64,000 nt of DNA from CAVQRC01 sp963715045 (GTDB taxonomy: Bacteria; Planctomycetota; Planctomycetia; Pirellulales; Lacipirellulaceae), in assembly GCA_963715045.1 (NCBI GenBank), contig CAVQRC010000014.1:248001-312000 (forward strand). Reading direction: 5' to 3'. Below, one piece after another: positions 28,623 through 38,461 of the stretch (positions are counted from its first letter, which is position 1; each line of letters starts with the position of its first letter). Below the pieces are notes generated by a model that saw only the letters and a list, made by a program, of their open reading frames with translations, did no database searches and was not told the origin of the DNA. Position numbers and translations under genes: made by a program.

Positions 28623-30826
28623 CTACAGCCCCAACTGCTTCAGCGTCGGTTCCAACGCTGCGGCCCAGCGGCGATAACCTTCCTCGCTGAGATGCAGGGC
28701 GTCGGGCATGATCTGCTCCGGCAACGTGCCATCGGGTCCAAGAAACGCATCGGCGAGGTCCAGCCACACGACGCGTTCGCCATCGGCCAGCAGCCGGATT
28801 CGTTGATTGATCGCCCGGTTGTTCAACCGCGTCTCGTCCCACTCGGTCCGTCCGCGGGGGAAGATGGCCTGCAGCACTACCTTCGTGTCGGGTGATTGCC
28901 GGCCGATGATCTCGAGAATCCGCTCGACTCCCACAGCAACTTCGGCCGGATCCTGCATGAAGTGGCCCGTATTGTTCGTGCCGATCATCAGGACCACGAC
29001 TTCCGGGTGCATTTTCTGCAAAACCGCCACCGTGTTCCAGCCGCCAGATCACGTGCTCGGTCCGATCACCGCTGATCCCCAGGTTGATCGCGTCACGATC
29101 GGCGTAGAACTCATCCCATGTCTCCCCACCCGCATCCTCCCAGGCCTGCGTGATCGAATCTCCCACGAATGCGAGTCGAGCGTTGCCAATCCCCTGTTCA
29201 ACGCGTTGCTTGAGCAGGTTTTCGCGAGCCTTCCAGCCCGGATTATCGCCCCGCGTCTCGGGGATCACAGCCGAGTTGACGCCGAAGAATTCTCTCAGGT
29301 CGCGATACCGTCGCTGCATCCCCCGGAGGATCTGGTCGTAGGCAGGGTCCTCATGGACACTCTGCATTTCCTGGGGATCATTCGCCAGATCGAACAGGTT
29401 CCATTCGTTGGTCCGCGGGAAGAACATGAGCTTGAAACGCCCGGTGCGAATACCGTCGTGTTTGGGGACGTTATGCACCGCGTCGTTTTCGTAGTAGGCG
29501 TAGTAGATTGCGTCACGCCAGTCGGCCGGTGCCTGGCAATCGCCCTCGAGCACCGGCAGCAGGCTTCGTCCCTGGATCGCGGCGGGTGGCTTGACGCCGG
29601 CCACCTCGAGAAACGTCGGCGCGTAATCGATGTTCTGGATCAGAGTGGTGGTGCGTGTACCGGGTGAGATCTTTCCGGGCCAGCGAACCACGAACGGCAT
29701 CTGCAGCGACTCTTCGAACATCCACCGCTTGTCGTACCAGCCGTGCTCGCCGAGGTAGAAGCCCTGGTCCGAGGAGTAGATCACGATCGTGTTGTCGGCC
29801 AGTCCGCTCTCATCGAGGTAGGCCAGGATCCGGCCCACGCTGTCATCGACGGCCGCGATACAACGCAGGTAGTCCTTGATATACCGCTGGTATTTCCAGC
29901 GGACGATCTCTGATTCCGTCAACGCCCCCGCCCGCATTTTCGCCAGGAACTCCTGGTTTTCAGGCTCGTATTGGGCGTCCCAGGCCTGTTTTTGCACGTC
30001 GGTCATCCGAAGGTATTCACCGTTGCGCCCCTGGGTCTTGAAGTATTCGGGGAACTCGACATCGCCGTGGAAGCTTCATGTCGTGCGCCCAATGCATGTG
30101 GTCGCTGATCGACATCTCGTTCTGCGTGAGCAGGTTGCTGCGACCTTCGTAGGTGTCGAACAGCGACGGCGGCTCCGGCACGTCTTCATGCTTGTACAGG
30201 CCGAAGTGCCGCGGGGGCGGCGCCCAGTTGCGATGCGGTGCTTTGTGCTGGCACATCAGCACGAACGGCTTGGATTCATCCCGCTCTGCAAGCCAGTCGA
30301 GCGACAGGTCGGTGATGATGTCGGTGCAGTAACCCATTCGCCGCAGGCGGCTGCCATCCATCTGAATGAAGTCGGGGTTGTAATAGGAGCCCTGGCCCGG
30401 GAGCACTTCCCAGTGATCGAAGCCGGTCGGATCGCTCGACAGGTGCCACTTGCCGATGATCGCCGTCTGGTAGCCGGCGTCCTGCAGCAGCTTGGGAAAC
30501 GTGACCTGGGAACCATCGAAGCGATTGCCGTTTCGCAGAAAGCCGTTCACATGACTGTGCTTGCCGGTCAGGATGCACGCCCGCGACGGGCCGCAGATCG
30601 AGTTCGCGCAGAACGAATTGAGAAACACGGCCCCTTCGTTCGCGATCCGGTCGATGTTCGGCGTCTGATTGATCGTTGAGCCGTACGCCCCGATCGCCTG
30701 GGTTGCGTGATCGTCCGAAAAGATGAACACGATGTTGGGGCGGGATTCGGAGGCCGTGGCGACACTGCCGAGGGCCGCCAGCAGCGTGACGAGAATCGCC
30801 CGCCGAAGGAGAATCAAAAAAGCCAT
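28623..30826 (-). CDS. Sulfatase fused to a C-terminal SGNH/GDSL hydrolase, frameshifted
   Basis: The signal peptide follows ATG 30826 (GGAG ribosome-binding site). The sulfatase domain has RPNIVFIFSDDHAT (metal-binding DD), the formylglycine site C-G-P-S-R in NSICGPSRACILTG, IGKWHLSSD and SSDQGFYLGEHGWYDKR. After the sulfatase end (LREFFGVNSAV) the same open frame continues into an SGNH domain: FVGDSITQ (Ser block), GISGDRT (Gly block), MIGTNN (Asn block) and DALHLSEEGY (Asp/His block). Two frame changes, near 30072 and 29035, break it. The product should remove sulfate and an ester (for example acetyl) from one polysaccharide outside the cell. Fusion across the domain junction is in one uninterrupted frame. 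Confidence 0.82.
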
Positions 30827-31178
30827 GGTTGCTCCGCGAGAATCTGCTGTGTCGTGTGGGATGCCCGTCAAGCGAGACACGATAACCGATGGCACGGCGG
30901 CGAACAAATCGTGCCGGCCAGCAGTCTGTGAGCGAGTTGCCATTACACGGAGCCCCCGGCTCTGCCCTCGTTGTTCTACACATCTTCGGCCGTCCGCGGC
31001 GATTGCGAACTAACCGGAGCCTCCGGCTTTGCCGGGGGATGGAGCTGCCGAAACCCTCGGCCTTCCGCTTTGCAGGGGGACAGCTCGGATGCGGGACGTG
31101 CCGCGACAGTGTCATGGTGTCGTCACCCGATTCTCTCTTCGGCCGCGGTCTATGCCGGCGTGGTCGCGATTGCTGATT
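30827..31178. other. Intergenic region with family A hairpins
   Basis: The 352 bp between two sulfatase genes on the minus strand include several CCGGCTNTGCCGG hairpins (30945-31230). No gene is visible. The hairpins may terminate transcription of the upstream sulfatase. Confidence 0.5.
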
Positions 31179-31230
31179 TCACCGCGTTTCCTGGCCGCCA
31201 TCCCCCGGCAGAGCCGGGGGCTCCGCGGGC
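30945..31230. repeat. Dispersed repeat, family A (copy 2, multiple hairpins)
   Basis: GGAGCCCCCGGCTCTGCC (30951), GAGCCTCCGGCTTTGCCGGG (near 31018), GGACAGCTCGGATGCGGGAC (31077) and CGGCAGAGCCGGGGGCTCCG (31206) are diverged units. The last runs into the sulfatase reading frame and encodes its C-terminal EPPALPGDGG. Confidence 0.65.
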
Positions 31231-32509
31231 CGGGCCGTGGCGTAGCGGTTGAGAACCGACTGCAGCGAGCGTCTTGTTTGTGTCGCCTGGGCATCGAGCG
31301 TCCGTGGCTCGAGCGGGCCGTCGCTCGAGTCGGTCGGCAGCGATGTCGTAGAACTCGCCGGTGCGGTACAGCTTGTACCGCCTCGTCCGGGCGAACTCGG
31401 CTCCGGTAGGTCCGCCGTTGCGGGAGTACCAGCAGTAAATCCATTCTCGGGGTACTCCGGGCCGTCCCAGCAGCTGCGGCAGGAAGCTCCGCCCATCGAG
31501 TTCAAGACCGTCCGGGATCGGGACGTTGGCAGCGGCGCACAGCGTGGGGAAAAAGTCGCTGAAATCGACGAGGTCGGCACAGACTACGCCGTTCGGAGTG
31601 TGGCCGGGCCAACTCGCGATCAGCGGCACGTGGGTCCCCGCATCGGTTGTCTTGCCCTTACCTCCAGCGATCTCCCGGCCGTCTGCGATTCTCGAGACAA
31701 TCGGCGAATCGGTGCCGTTGTCGGTGGTAAACAAGACCAGCGTGTTGTCGCGTACCCCGACCTCATCGAGCCGCTTCAATAACCGGCCGACGATCTTGTC
31801 CATGTAGGTGACCATGTCACCGAAGTACCTGGGGTTCGCCCTTGTACGTGGGGGACCCCTTACTGGCTGGATCCCAATCGCTCGAGTCGGGTGTGGGCTC
31901 GAAAGGGCAATGAGTGAGGATCATCGGGTAGTACAGGAGAAACGGTTGCCCGCGATGCCGGCCGATAAAGTCGCAGGCGTAATCGGCGACGATATCCGGG
32001 CCGTATCTCCCCGGAGGCTCGTCTACCAATCGGCCATTGATTTCGAGGCCCGGATTCGCGTAGCGGCTGGGCCGCCGCAGGAGCTGCCACAGACAGTGTT
32101 CGTCGAAGCCGAAGTGGGAGGGGAGGGCGGCATCTTCGCCGAGTTGCCATTTGCCGACGATGCACGTCGCGTAGCCGGCATCCCGCAGCCGTTGGGCGAA
32201 CGTGGTTTGCGACGCTTCGAGTCTGCCGAACACGGTGTAGTTGCGGACGTTGTACTTGCCCGTCATCAATTGCACGCGAGATGGCGTGCACAGCGGTTGA
32301 GAGTAGCAATGGCTGAACCGCAGGCCGGTCGCTGCCATCTGGTCGAGGACCGGCGTTTGATACGATGTACCTCCGTAACAGCCGAGGCATTCCGCTCCCA
32401 GGTCGTCGGCCATGATCAAGACGATGTTCGGTCGATCGGCGCCCGTGAGCGGGGTGGCAAGCGCCGAGAGCAGAGATCCCATCGGCAACCAGTGCCGCGT
32501 ATCGTGCAA
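31179..32509 (-). CDS. Sulfatase, frameshifted
   Basis: The merged gene encodes about 443 residues. It has a short N-terminal signal sequence, then RPNIVLIMADDLGAECLGC (metal-binding DD), the formylglycine site C-T-P-S-R in PLCTPSRVQLMTGK, IVGKWQLGED, TTDNGTD and the GGKGKTTDAGTHVPL metal motif. It hydrolyses sulfate esters outside the cytoplasm after Cys-to-formylglycine conversion. Frame changes near 31835 and 31330 break the ORF. The last 15 or so residues are encoded by a family A repeat. It is divergent from the phosphatase gene at 32554. Confidence 0.85.
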
Positions 32510-32553
32510 GCTGCATCATGGAATCGTTGTCCGTAAAGCCTTGAGCGAGAGAT

Positions 32554-34214
32554 CATGTCACGTTATTCAGCCGCTGCGACTGTTGCTTGCTGTTCTAACC
32601 CTCCCTGCGGCATTTGCCCAGGATCCATCACCGGCCACCGACCCGCTCGGCGGTGCGAACGCACCAACGCCGCAACTGCAGCTCAAACGCGAGGAGCAGT
32701 ATAAACGTGTGCACCAGCTCGCGTTGCGTTACGAATTACTGGGGCGCCGCGATGACGCCCGCCGCTTCGCGACCGACTATCTGGCCAGGCACCCTGGGAT
32801 GCCGAGACGCACTTTCTCCTGGGAGTGATTGCCGCCCGCAGCGACGATTTCGCCACCGCAAAGGCGGAGTTCGCCCGGGCCGTGGATCTCGGCCTGCCCG
32901 CCGGACGCCTGATCGTGGGCCGCAAGGCACTGCTGGGAGGTTACGCTGCACAGCTCGGACTTCGAGCGGTACCTCGAGCAGCAGCCGCGTCGACCCCGCT
33001 CCACGGACCGATGCTGGGGCACATGACCGATCACTCGGTATCGATCTGGGTGCGAACCGCCGACGAGGCTCGCGTTACGGTGCACCTCAGCAAAGCGGAA
33101 GATCTGCTGAATGCGGCTGCATTTCGGCCGACAGTTCGCAGCATCGCGACTACACCGCGGTCGTTGAAGTCGGCGATCTCCAGCCCGATACGACCTATCA
33201 CTACGCAGTGCAGATTGACGACGGTCCGATCCTCCGCGGAGACCACCAGCATTTTCGGACGTTCATTTCGCCGGGCGAGGCCGCTCGGTTCACGATCGCT
33301 TTCGGCGGTGGAGCCGGCTACGTTCCGCAACATGAACGAATGTGGGACACGATCGGCGGCTTCGCTCCGGATGCCCTGCTGCTGCTCGGAGATAACGTCT
33401 ACATCGACGATCCGGAATCACCCGTCATGCAGCGGTACACATACCATCGGCGGCAGTCGCGTCCCGAGTGGCGGCGGCTGATCGCGTCGACGCCCGTCTT
33501 CACGATCTGGGACGATCACGACTTCAGTACCAATGACTCCTGGGGCGGGCCACTGGTTGATGTCCCGGCGTGGAAGCTCGACCACAGTTGGCCGATCTTT
33601 GTGGAAAACTGGGCCAATCCGCCGTATGCGGGCGGCCGGGAGCAGCCTGGTTGTTACTACGCGTTCTCGTGCGGTGACGTCGACTTCATCATGCTCGACT
33701 GCCGTTACTATCGCACCGATCCCTCGGGCCCGCAGCCGTCGATGCTCGGCCCCGTGCAACTGGCGTGGCTCAAACAGCAGCTGCTGCGTTCCGACGGAAC
33801 ATTCAAAGTGATCTGCTCTTCGGTACCGTGGGACTTACCGCACCAAGGGTGACAGCAGCGACACCTGGAACGGTTACCGGGACGAACGGAACCAGATCTT
33901 TTCATTTCTTGCGCAGTCAGCAGATCGATGGCGTGATCCTGATGTCGGCCGATCGGCATCGCAGCGATGCCTGGCGAATCGAACGTCCCGAAGGCTATGC
34001 GTTGTACGAGTTCAACTCTTCACGGTTGACGAACCTTCACGTTCATCCCACGACCGAGAAGCAGGGCGCGATCTTCTCGTACAACGCAAAGCAATCCTTT
34101 GGTCTGGTCACTTTCGATACCGCTGCCGCCGATCCGCAGGTCACTTACGAGGTGGTGACGATCGACGGCGAAAAAGTGCATACGCTCACCGTGAAACGCA
34201 GCCAGCTGCAGTGA
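32554..34214 (+). CDS. PhoD-like alkaline phosphatase, heavily frameshifted
   Basis: Read across frames, it starts with a secretion signal (PLRLLLAVLTLPAAFA), a helical TPR-like section (DDFATAKAEFARAVDLGLPA), the PhoD N-terminal fibronectin-like domain (GPMLGHMTDHSVSIWVRTA, DLQPDTTYHYAV), then the catalytic part: FGGGAGYVPQ, LLLGDNVYIDDPE, FTIWDDHDFSTNDSWGG and GVILMSADRHRSDAW. It should be a metal-dependent phosphodiesterase/phosphomonoesterase outside the cytoplasm. Frame changes lie near 32800, 33127, 33838 and 33917, and perhaps directly after the ATG at 32554, since the signal peptide is in another frame. With this many breaks it could be a true pseudogene. Confidence 0.78.
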
Positions 34215-34215
34215 T

Positions 34216-34815
34216 CGGCAAAGCCCGGCTTCTTCCCGTTCATGCCCGGCTCCCGCGCGTCACGCGCGAAGCCGGGCTTTTTTTTGGGCACTGGAGACCC
34301 CCGCGGCGTTCACAGCGTCGTAGGGGGCGTTGGCTCTGTTCGTGGTCTGGCAGCGCGAAGAATCCCGGCTTTTGGCTCTGGCGATTCGGACCGTGCTCTA
34401 AACCTGAAGAAGCCGGGCTTCGGCAAAGCCCGGCTTCTTCCCGTCATGCCCGGCTCGCGCATGCGCGAAGCCGGGCTTTTTTGCACTGGGGACCACCGCG
34501 GCGTTCACAGCGTCGTCAGGGGCGTTGGATTCTGTCGTGGTCTGGCAGCGCGAAGAAGCCCGGCTTTTGGCTGGCGATTCGGACCGTGCTCTAAACCTGA
34601 AGAAGCCGGGCTTCGGCAAAGCCCGGCTTCTTCCCGTCACGCCCGGCTGCGCGACATGCGCGAAGCCGGGCTTTTTTTGCACTGGGGACCACCGCGGCGT
34701 TCACCGCGTCGTCAGGGGGCGTTGGCTCTGTTCGTGGTCTGGCAGCGCGAAGAATCCCGGCTTTTGGCTTGGCGATTCGGACCGTGCTCTAAACCTGAAA
34801 AAGCCGGGCTTCGGC
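34216..34815. repeat. Family D tandem array: three REP-like units of about 200 bp
   Basis: The units start at 34216, 34421 and 34614. Each carries CGGCAAAGCCCGGCTTCTTC, a GCCCGGCT...AGCCGGGC stem followed by a T-run, CGCGGCGTTCAC.GCGTCGT, TGGTCTGGCAGCGCGAAGAA and a closing AAGCCGGGCTTCGG. The array exactly fills the space between two convergent stop codons (TGA ending at 34214, TAA starting at 34818). A fourth copy is at 22017-22250. Confidence 0.9.
34244..34285 (+). terminator. Intrinsic terminator in the first family D unit
   Basis: The GCCCGGC (34244) and GCCGGGC (34271-34277) arms enclose a second palindrome CGCGCGT/ACGCGCG and are followed by eight T residues (34278-34285). It lies 30 bp after the phosphatase stop codon. 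The next two units repeat the structure, so read-through should be very low. Confidence 0.75.
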
Positions 34816-34817
34816 GG

Positions 34818-36053
34818 TTACAGTTCCTTGATGCGGATGTTGCGGAACTTGAGGTTGTTGGGCTCTCCGTGATCCTGCAGGCCGATGTAGCCCTCGAGCG
34901 GCCGATCCTTCATCGGCGTTTCGTCGAGTTCGATGTCGATGATCTGCTCGCCGTTGAGCACGACCTCGAGGTGGCGGCCGCGGCAGGTGATCGTCATGTG
35001 ATTGAACTCGTGCGGCGGTTTCGACATGTTCCGGGTCGGTCCGACCGTGCGAATCACGCCGCCGTGATCGTGGTGGGTGAGCGCCTCCGGTTTGCCGGAC
35101 GTATCGAGGATCTGGACTTCGATGCCCGTGTCGACCGGGTTGGCGAGATCGCCGACGCGAAGGAAGACGCCACTGTTGCCGCCCGGCGGATAGGCGTATT
35201 CGAGTTCAAGCACAAAGTCGCCGTACTTCCGCTCAGACCACAGGTAATCGCCATATCGCTGCCAGCCCTGCTCGCCCGGGCGGGGATGGATCAATAGCGT
35301 GCCGTCTTCCTGGGCCGTCCAGTTGCCGGTGGTCTTCCAATTTGTGAGATCCTTGCCGTTGAACAGCGTGACCCAGTCGGACTGCTGCGGGGCATCGAGT
35401 TCGCGAATCTTCAGATTCCGCCATCGCACCTCGTAAGGCCCGGTTCCGCGTCCGATGCCGTGGACCTGCAGGCCGATGAAGCCGCGGGGATGCGTGCGGT
35501 ATTTTTCCTCGTCCGTGAGGTCGGAAATCTCGTGCCCGTTGATCCAGACCTCAATTCGGGGCCCCATGGCGCGGACCCGATACGTGTTCCATTCCCCGTT
35601 CTTGAAATAGGGATGCGGTTCACGACGGTCGTCGGGCGTCATCCAGCCGCCGGCCGCCTCGCCATAGACGTAGCCTGAGAGGCTCTTGCCATCGCGGGCG
35701 GCCTCGATTTCGACCTGGGGGCCATTCACGCGTCCCTCCGGTGTGTCGCCCTTACTTTGCGAACGAATCTGTACACCCGAGTTGAGCGGGTCGTCGACTT
35801 TGACGTCGAATGTCAGCTCGAAGTCGCCGTACAGCTTATCGGTGCACAGGAATGAATTCGGACTGCCTTCGCTGGTTTGACCGACGATCGCGTCATCCTC
35901 GATGCGGTAGGTTGCCGTGCCGTTGCGTTGCGTCCAGCCTTCCAGTGACTTGCCGTCGAACAGCGGTTTGAATTCTTCTTCGGCCGAAGCGAAGCAGGTT
36001 GAGAGTCCGCTGCCGAGACAGGTCGCCAGGCAGATCGCAAGACGAACGTTCAT
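34818..36053 (-). CDS. Secreted double DUF1080 (3-keto-disaccharide hydrolase-like) protein
   Basis: The protein has 411 residues. ATG 36053 has GAGGA upstream and is followed by a signal peptide (RLAICLATCLGSGLSTCFASA). Two concanavalin-like DUF1080 domains are visible: residues 27-205 (FKPLFDGKSLEGW...NSGVQIRSQ...GFIGLQVHG) and 215-411 (WVTLFNGKDLTNWK...NSGVFLRVGD...GYIGLQDHG). The family includes 3-keto-glycoside hydrolases and carbohydrate-binding proteins, so a role in sugar breakdown outside the cytoplasm is likely. It is convergent with the phosphatase, with the family D array between them. Confidence 0.9.
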   Translation of the reverse strand: MNVRLAICLATCLGSGLSTCFASAEEEFKPLFDGKSLEGWTQRNGTATYRIEDDAIVGQTSEGSPNSFLCTDKLYGDFELTFDVKVDDPLNSGVQIRSQSKGDTPEGRVNGPQVEIEAARDGKSLSGYVYGEAAGGWMTPDDRREPHPYFKNGEWNTYRVRAMGPRIEVWINGHEISDLTDEEKYRTHPRGFIGLQVHGIGRGTGPYEVRWRNLKIRELDAPQQSDWVTLFNGKDLTNWKTTGNWTAQEDGTLLIHPRPGEQGWQRYGDYLWSERKYGDFVLELEYAYPPGGNSGVFLRVGDLANPVDTGIEVQILDTSGKPEALTHHDHGGVIRTVGPTRNMSKPPHEFNHMTITCRGRHLEVVLNGEQIIDIELDETPMKDRPLEGYIGLQDHGEPNNLKFRNIRIKEL

Positions 36054-36394
36054 GGTTGTTCCTCGTGGATTGAGTGAGCGGGGCATGCTCGAATGCGAAA
36101 TTGGATTACCGGGTGGTGCCGCGGATCGCCGATTGTACTGTAACGAGTGGGTGAGACGAGCATTCGGAACCGGAACGGGCCCCGCGGGCCACGGCTTCAC
36201 GCTCGGCCCGCGGTTCGCCGGCGATGCCCCGCAGCACGCGTGGAGGAATCGCCCGCGGATGCCGCCCAGATTGTGAGCAGTTGGTGATTTCACTAGGATG
36301 GAGTCGGTTTTGCGCGGTTTCGGAGATGCCGCGGCATGCTGATGAACACCCCGTCTTTCCCAGGCAATTGTGAACGTTGTTGTCGATCGCCTGA
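36054..36394. other. Intergenic region, 341 bp
   Basis: This should hold the promoters of the DUF1080 gene and of the PSD1 gene. I see a GC-rich palindrome (GGGCCCCGCGGGCC, near 36177) but no clear promoter pair, repeat-family copy or gene. Confidence 0.35.
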
Positions 36395-38393
36395 CGTGCG
36401 TTTACGCTGATCGCCGCGACTCTCTCGGCGACCTTCGCGGAGGGTGCCGAAAGGGTGGCTTCACCCTGGTGGTCGCGGCCGATCGCGCGGCCAGCGGCGC
36501 GGTCAGCCGACCGGGTCGCCGACGCGGACGGTTGGTGCCGCTCGCCGATCGACCGGTTCGTGCTGGCTCGGCTGAAAGCGAGCGGGCTGGGGGTGAGTGC
36601 CGATGCCGATCGCCGAACGCTGATCCGGCGGGCATATTTCGCGGTACTGGGCCTGCCGCCGTCGACCGCGGCGATTGACCAGTTTCTCTCCGACTCGAGC
36701 CAGGACGCCTTCGAACGCCTCATCGAGCGGTTGCTTGCTTCACCCCGATTCGGCGAACGGTGGGGGCGGCACTGGCTCGACGTCGCCCGCTATGCCGATT
36801 CGACGGGCGGCGGACGATCGATGCTCTACGGGAACGCCTGGCGATATCGCGACTACGTGATTACCGCGTTCAACCACGACAAGCCCTTTGACACGTTTCT
36901 CGTCGAGCAACTTGCCGGCGATCTCCTGGACTATACGGACCCGGAAGTCGGCAGGCAGCAGTTGACGGCAACGGCCTTTCTCGCACTGGGGCCGACCAAC
37001 TACGAGCTGCAGGACAAAGAGCAATTACGCATGGATGTCATCGACGAGCAGATCGACACCGTCGGTCGCGTGATGCTCGGACTGTCGCTCGGTTGTGCGC
37101 GGTGCCACGACCACAAGTTCGACCCCGTGTCGACGCGGGAGTACTACGCCCTGGCCGGGGTGTTTCGCAGCACGCAGACGCTGATTCACGACAACGTTTC
37201 GACCTGGGTCAAGCGGCCCGTACCCGTCGATGCCCAGTGGCAACAGCGACTCGATGCCCATCAGCAAGCGGTCGCGGAGCTCGTGGCTCAGCTCGTTGCT
37301 TGCCAGGAGCTACGGGACGAAGACCACGACCTCGAGCAACGCCAGCTCGAACTCAGCCAGGAACTCGCCCAATTGCGATCCGCACCTCCCCCGCCGCCGC
37401 CGCACGTGATGGCCGTGGCCGAAGAGCAACAGGTCGGCGATCACTTCGTGTGCGTGCGGGGGAATGTTCACGAATCTGGGGATGCCGTCCCGCGAGGTGT
37501 TATCGATGCGGTCGGCGGCGAACACGCCAGCCAGATTCCCGAGGCCGCAAGTGGCCGCTTGGAACTGGCCCGCTGGATCGCCAGCAGCAACAACCCGCTC
37601 ACCGCGAGGGTCATGATCAACCGGATCTGGCATCATTTGTTCGGCGCGGGGCTGGTACGAACCGTCGACAACTTCGGGGCCCGCGGCGAGACGCCTTCGC
37701 ATCCCGAACTGCTCGACTACCTCGCCGCGCGGTTTGTCGAACAGGGCTGGTCGGTCAAGGCAATCATCCGCGAAATCATGTTGTCGCATACGTATCGGCT
37801 ATCGAGCGTGGCGTTGCCCGAGGCCGCACGACGTGATCCCGAGAATCGGCTGCTGTCCCGATTTCCCCGGCGGCGACTCGATGCCGAGGCCCTGCACGAC
37901 GCGATGCTGGTCCTCAGTGGACGGCTCGACAGCCGCATGGGGGGAGACACGATCCGAACCGATACGAAGATCGGAATATGGCTACCAGTTCGAGTTTGGG
38001 CGGCGAGCCGTGTACCTGCCAGTGTTCCGCAACCGCCTGGCCGATGTGCTGACCGTGTTCGACTTCCCCGATCCGAATCAGGCGACGGGGCGGCGGGGCG
38101 TGAGTACGACCTCGACGCAGGCATTACTGATGATGAACGGCCAGTTCGTGCGAGATCAGGCGGCCGCCGCGGCGGCACGGTTGTGGCAAGAGTTTCCGCA
38201 CGCCACCAACGCGGAGCGGCTCGACGCGCTGTATCTGCGAGCGACGGGCGGCCCTCCTGCCGCGGCGGAACGCGAATTGGCCCTGGGATACCTGGCATCC
38301 GCCGGCGAGGAAGCGAAAGCGGACCGGCTCGCGGTATGGAGCGACCTCTGCCAGGCCGTGATCGGGTCTGTGCTTTTCCGATATACTCAGTAG
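36395..38393 (+). CDS. PSD1-type DUF1549-DUF1553 protein without N-terminal cytochrome domain, frameshifted
   Basis: The open frame from 36395 encodes a signal-like stretch (FTLIAATLSATFAEG), then DUF1549 (SPIDRFVLARLKASGL, GERWGRHWLDVARYADS, GCARCHDHKFDPVS) and DUF1553 (NPLTARVMINRIWHHLFGAG, LSHTYRLSS, RRRLDAEALHDAML). Near 37970 the frame changes and the protein ends ...GSVLFRYTQ at 38393. No ATG fits the signal peptide: a TGA precedes it, so a further indel near 36392 is likely and the start is approximate. Unlike the PSD1 protein at 24970-28432 it has no CXXCH haem domain ahead of DUF1549. It is followed by its DUF1501 partner. Confidence 0.8.
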
Positions 38394-38461
38394 CCCGACC
38401 GCGAATGATCGCCCGCAGAGACCGCTTCGCCGGCGCAGGTCCTCTCGAGAGTCCGTGTTGT

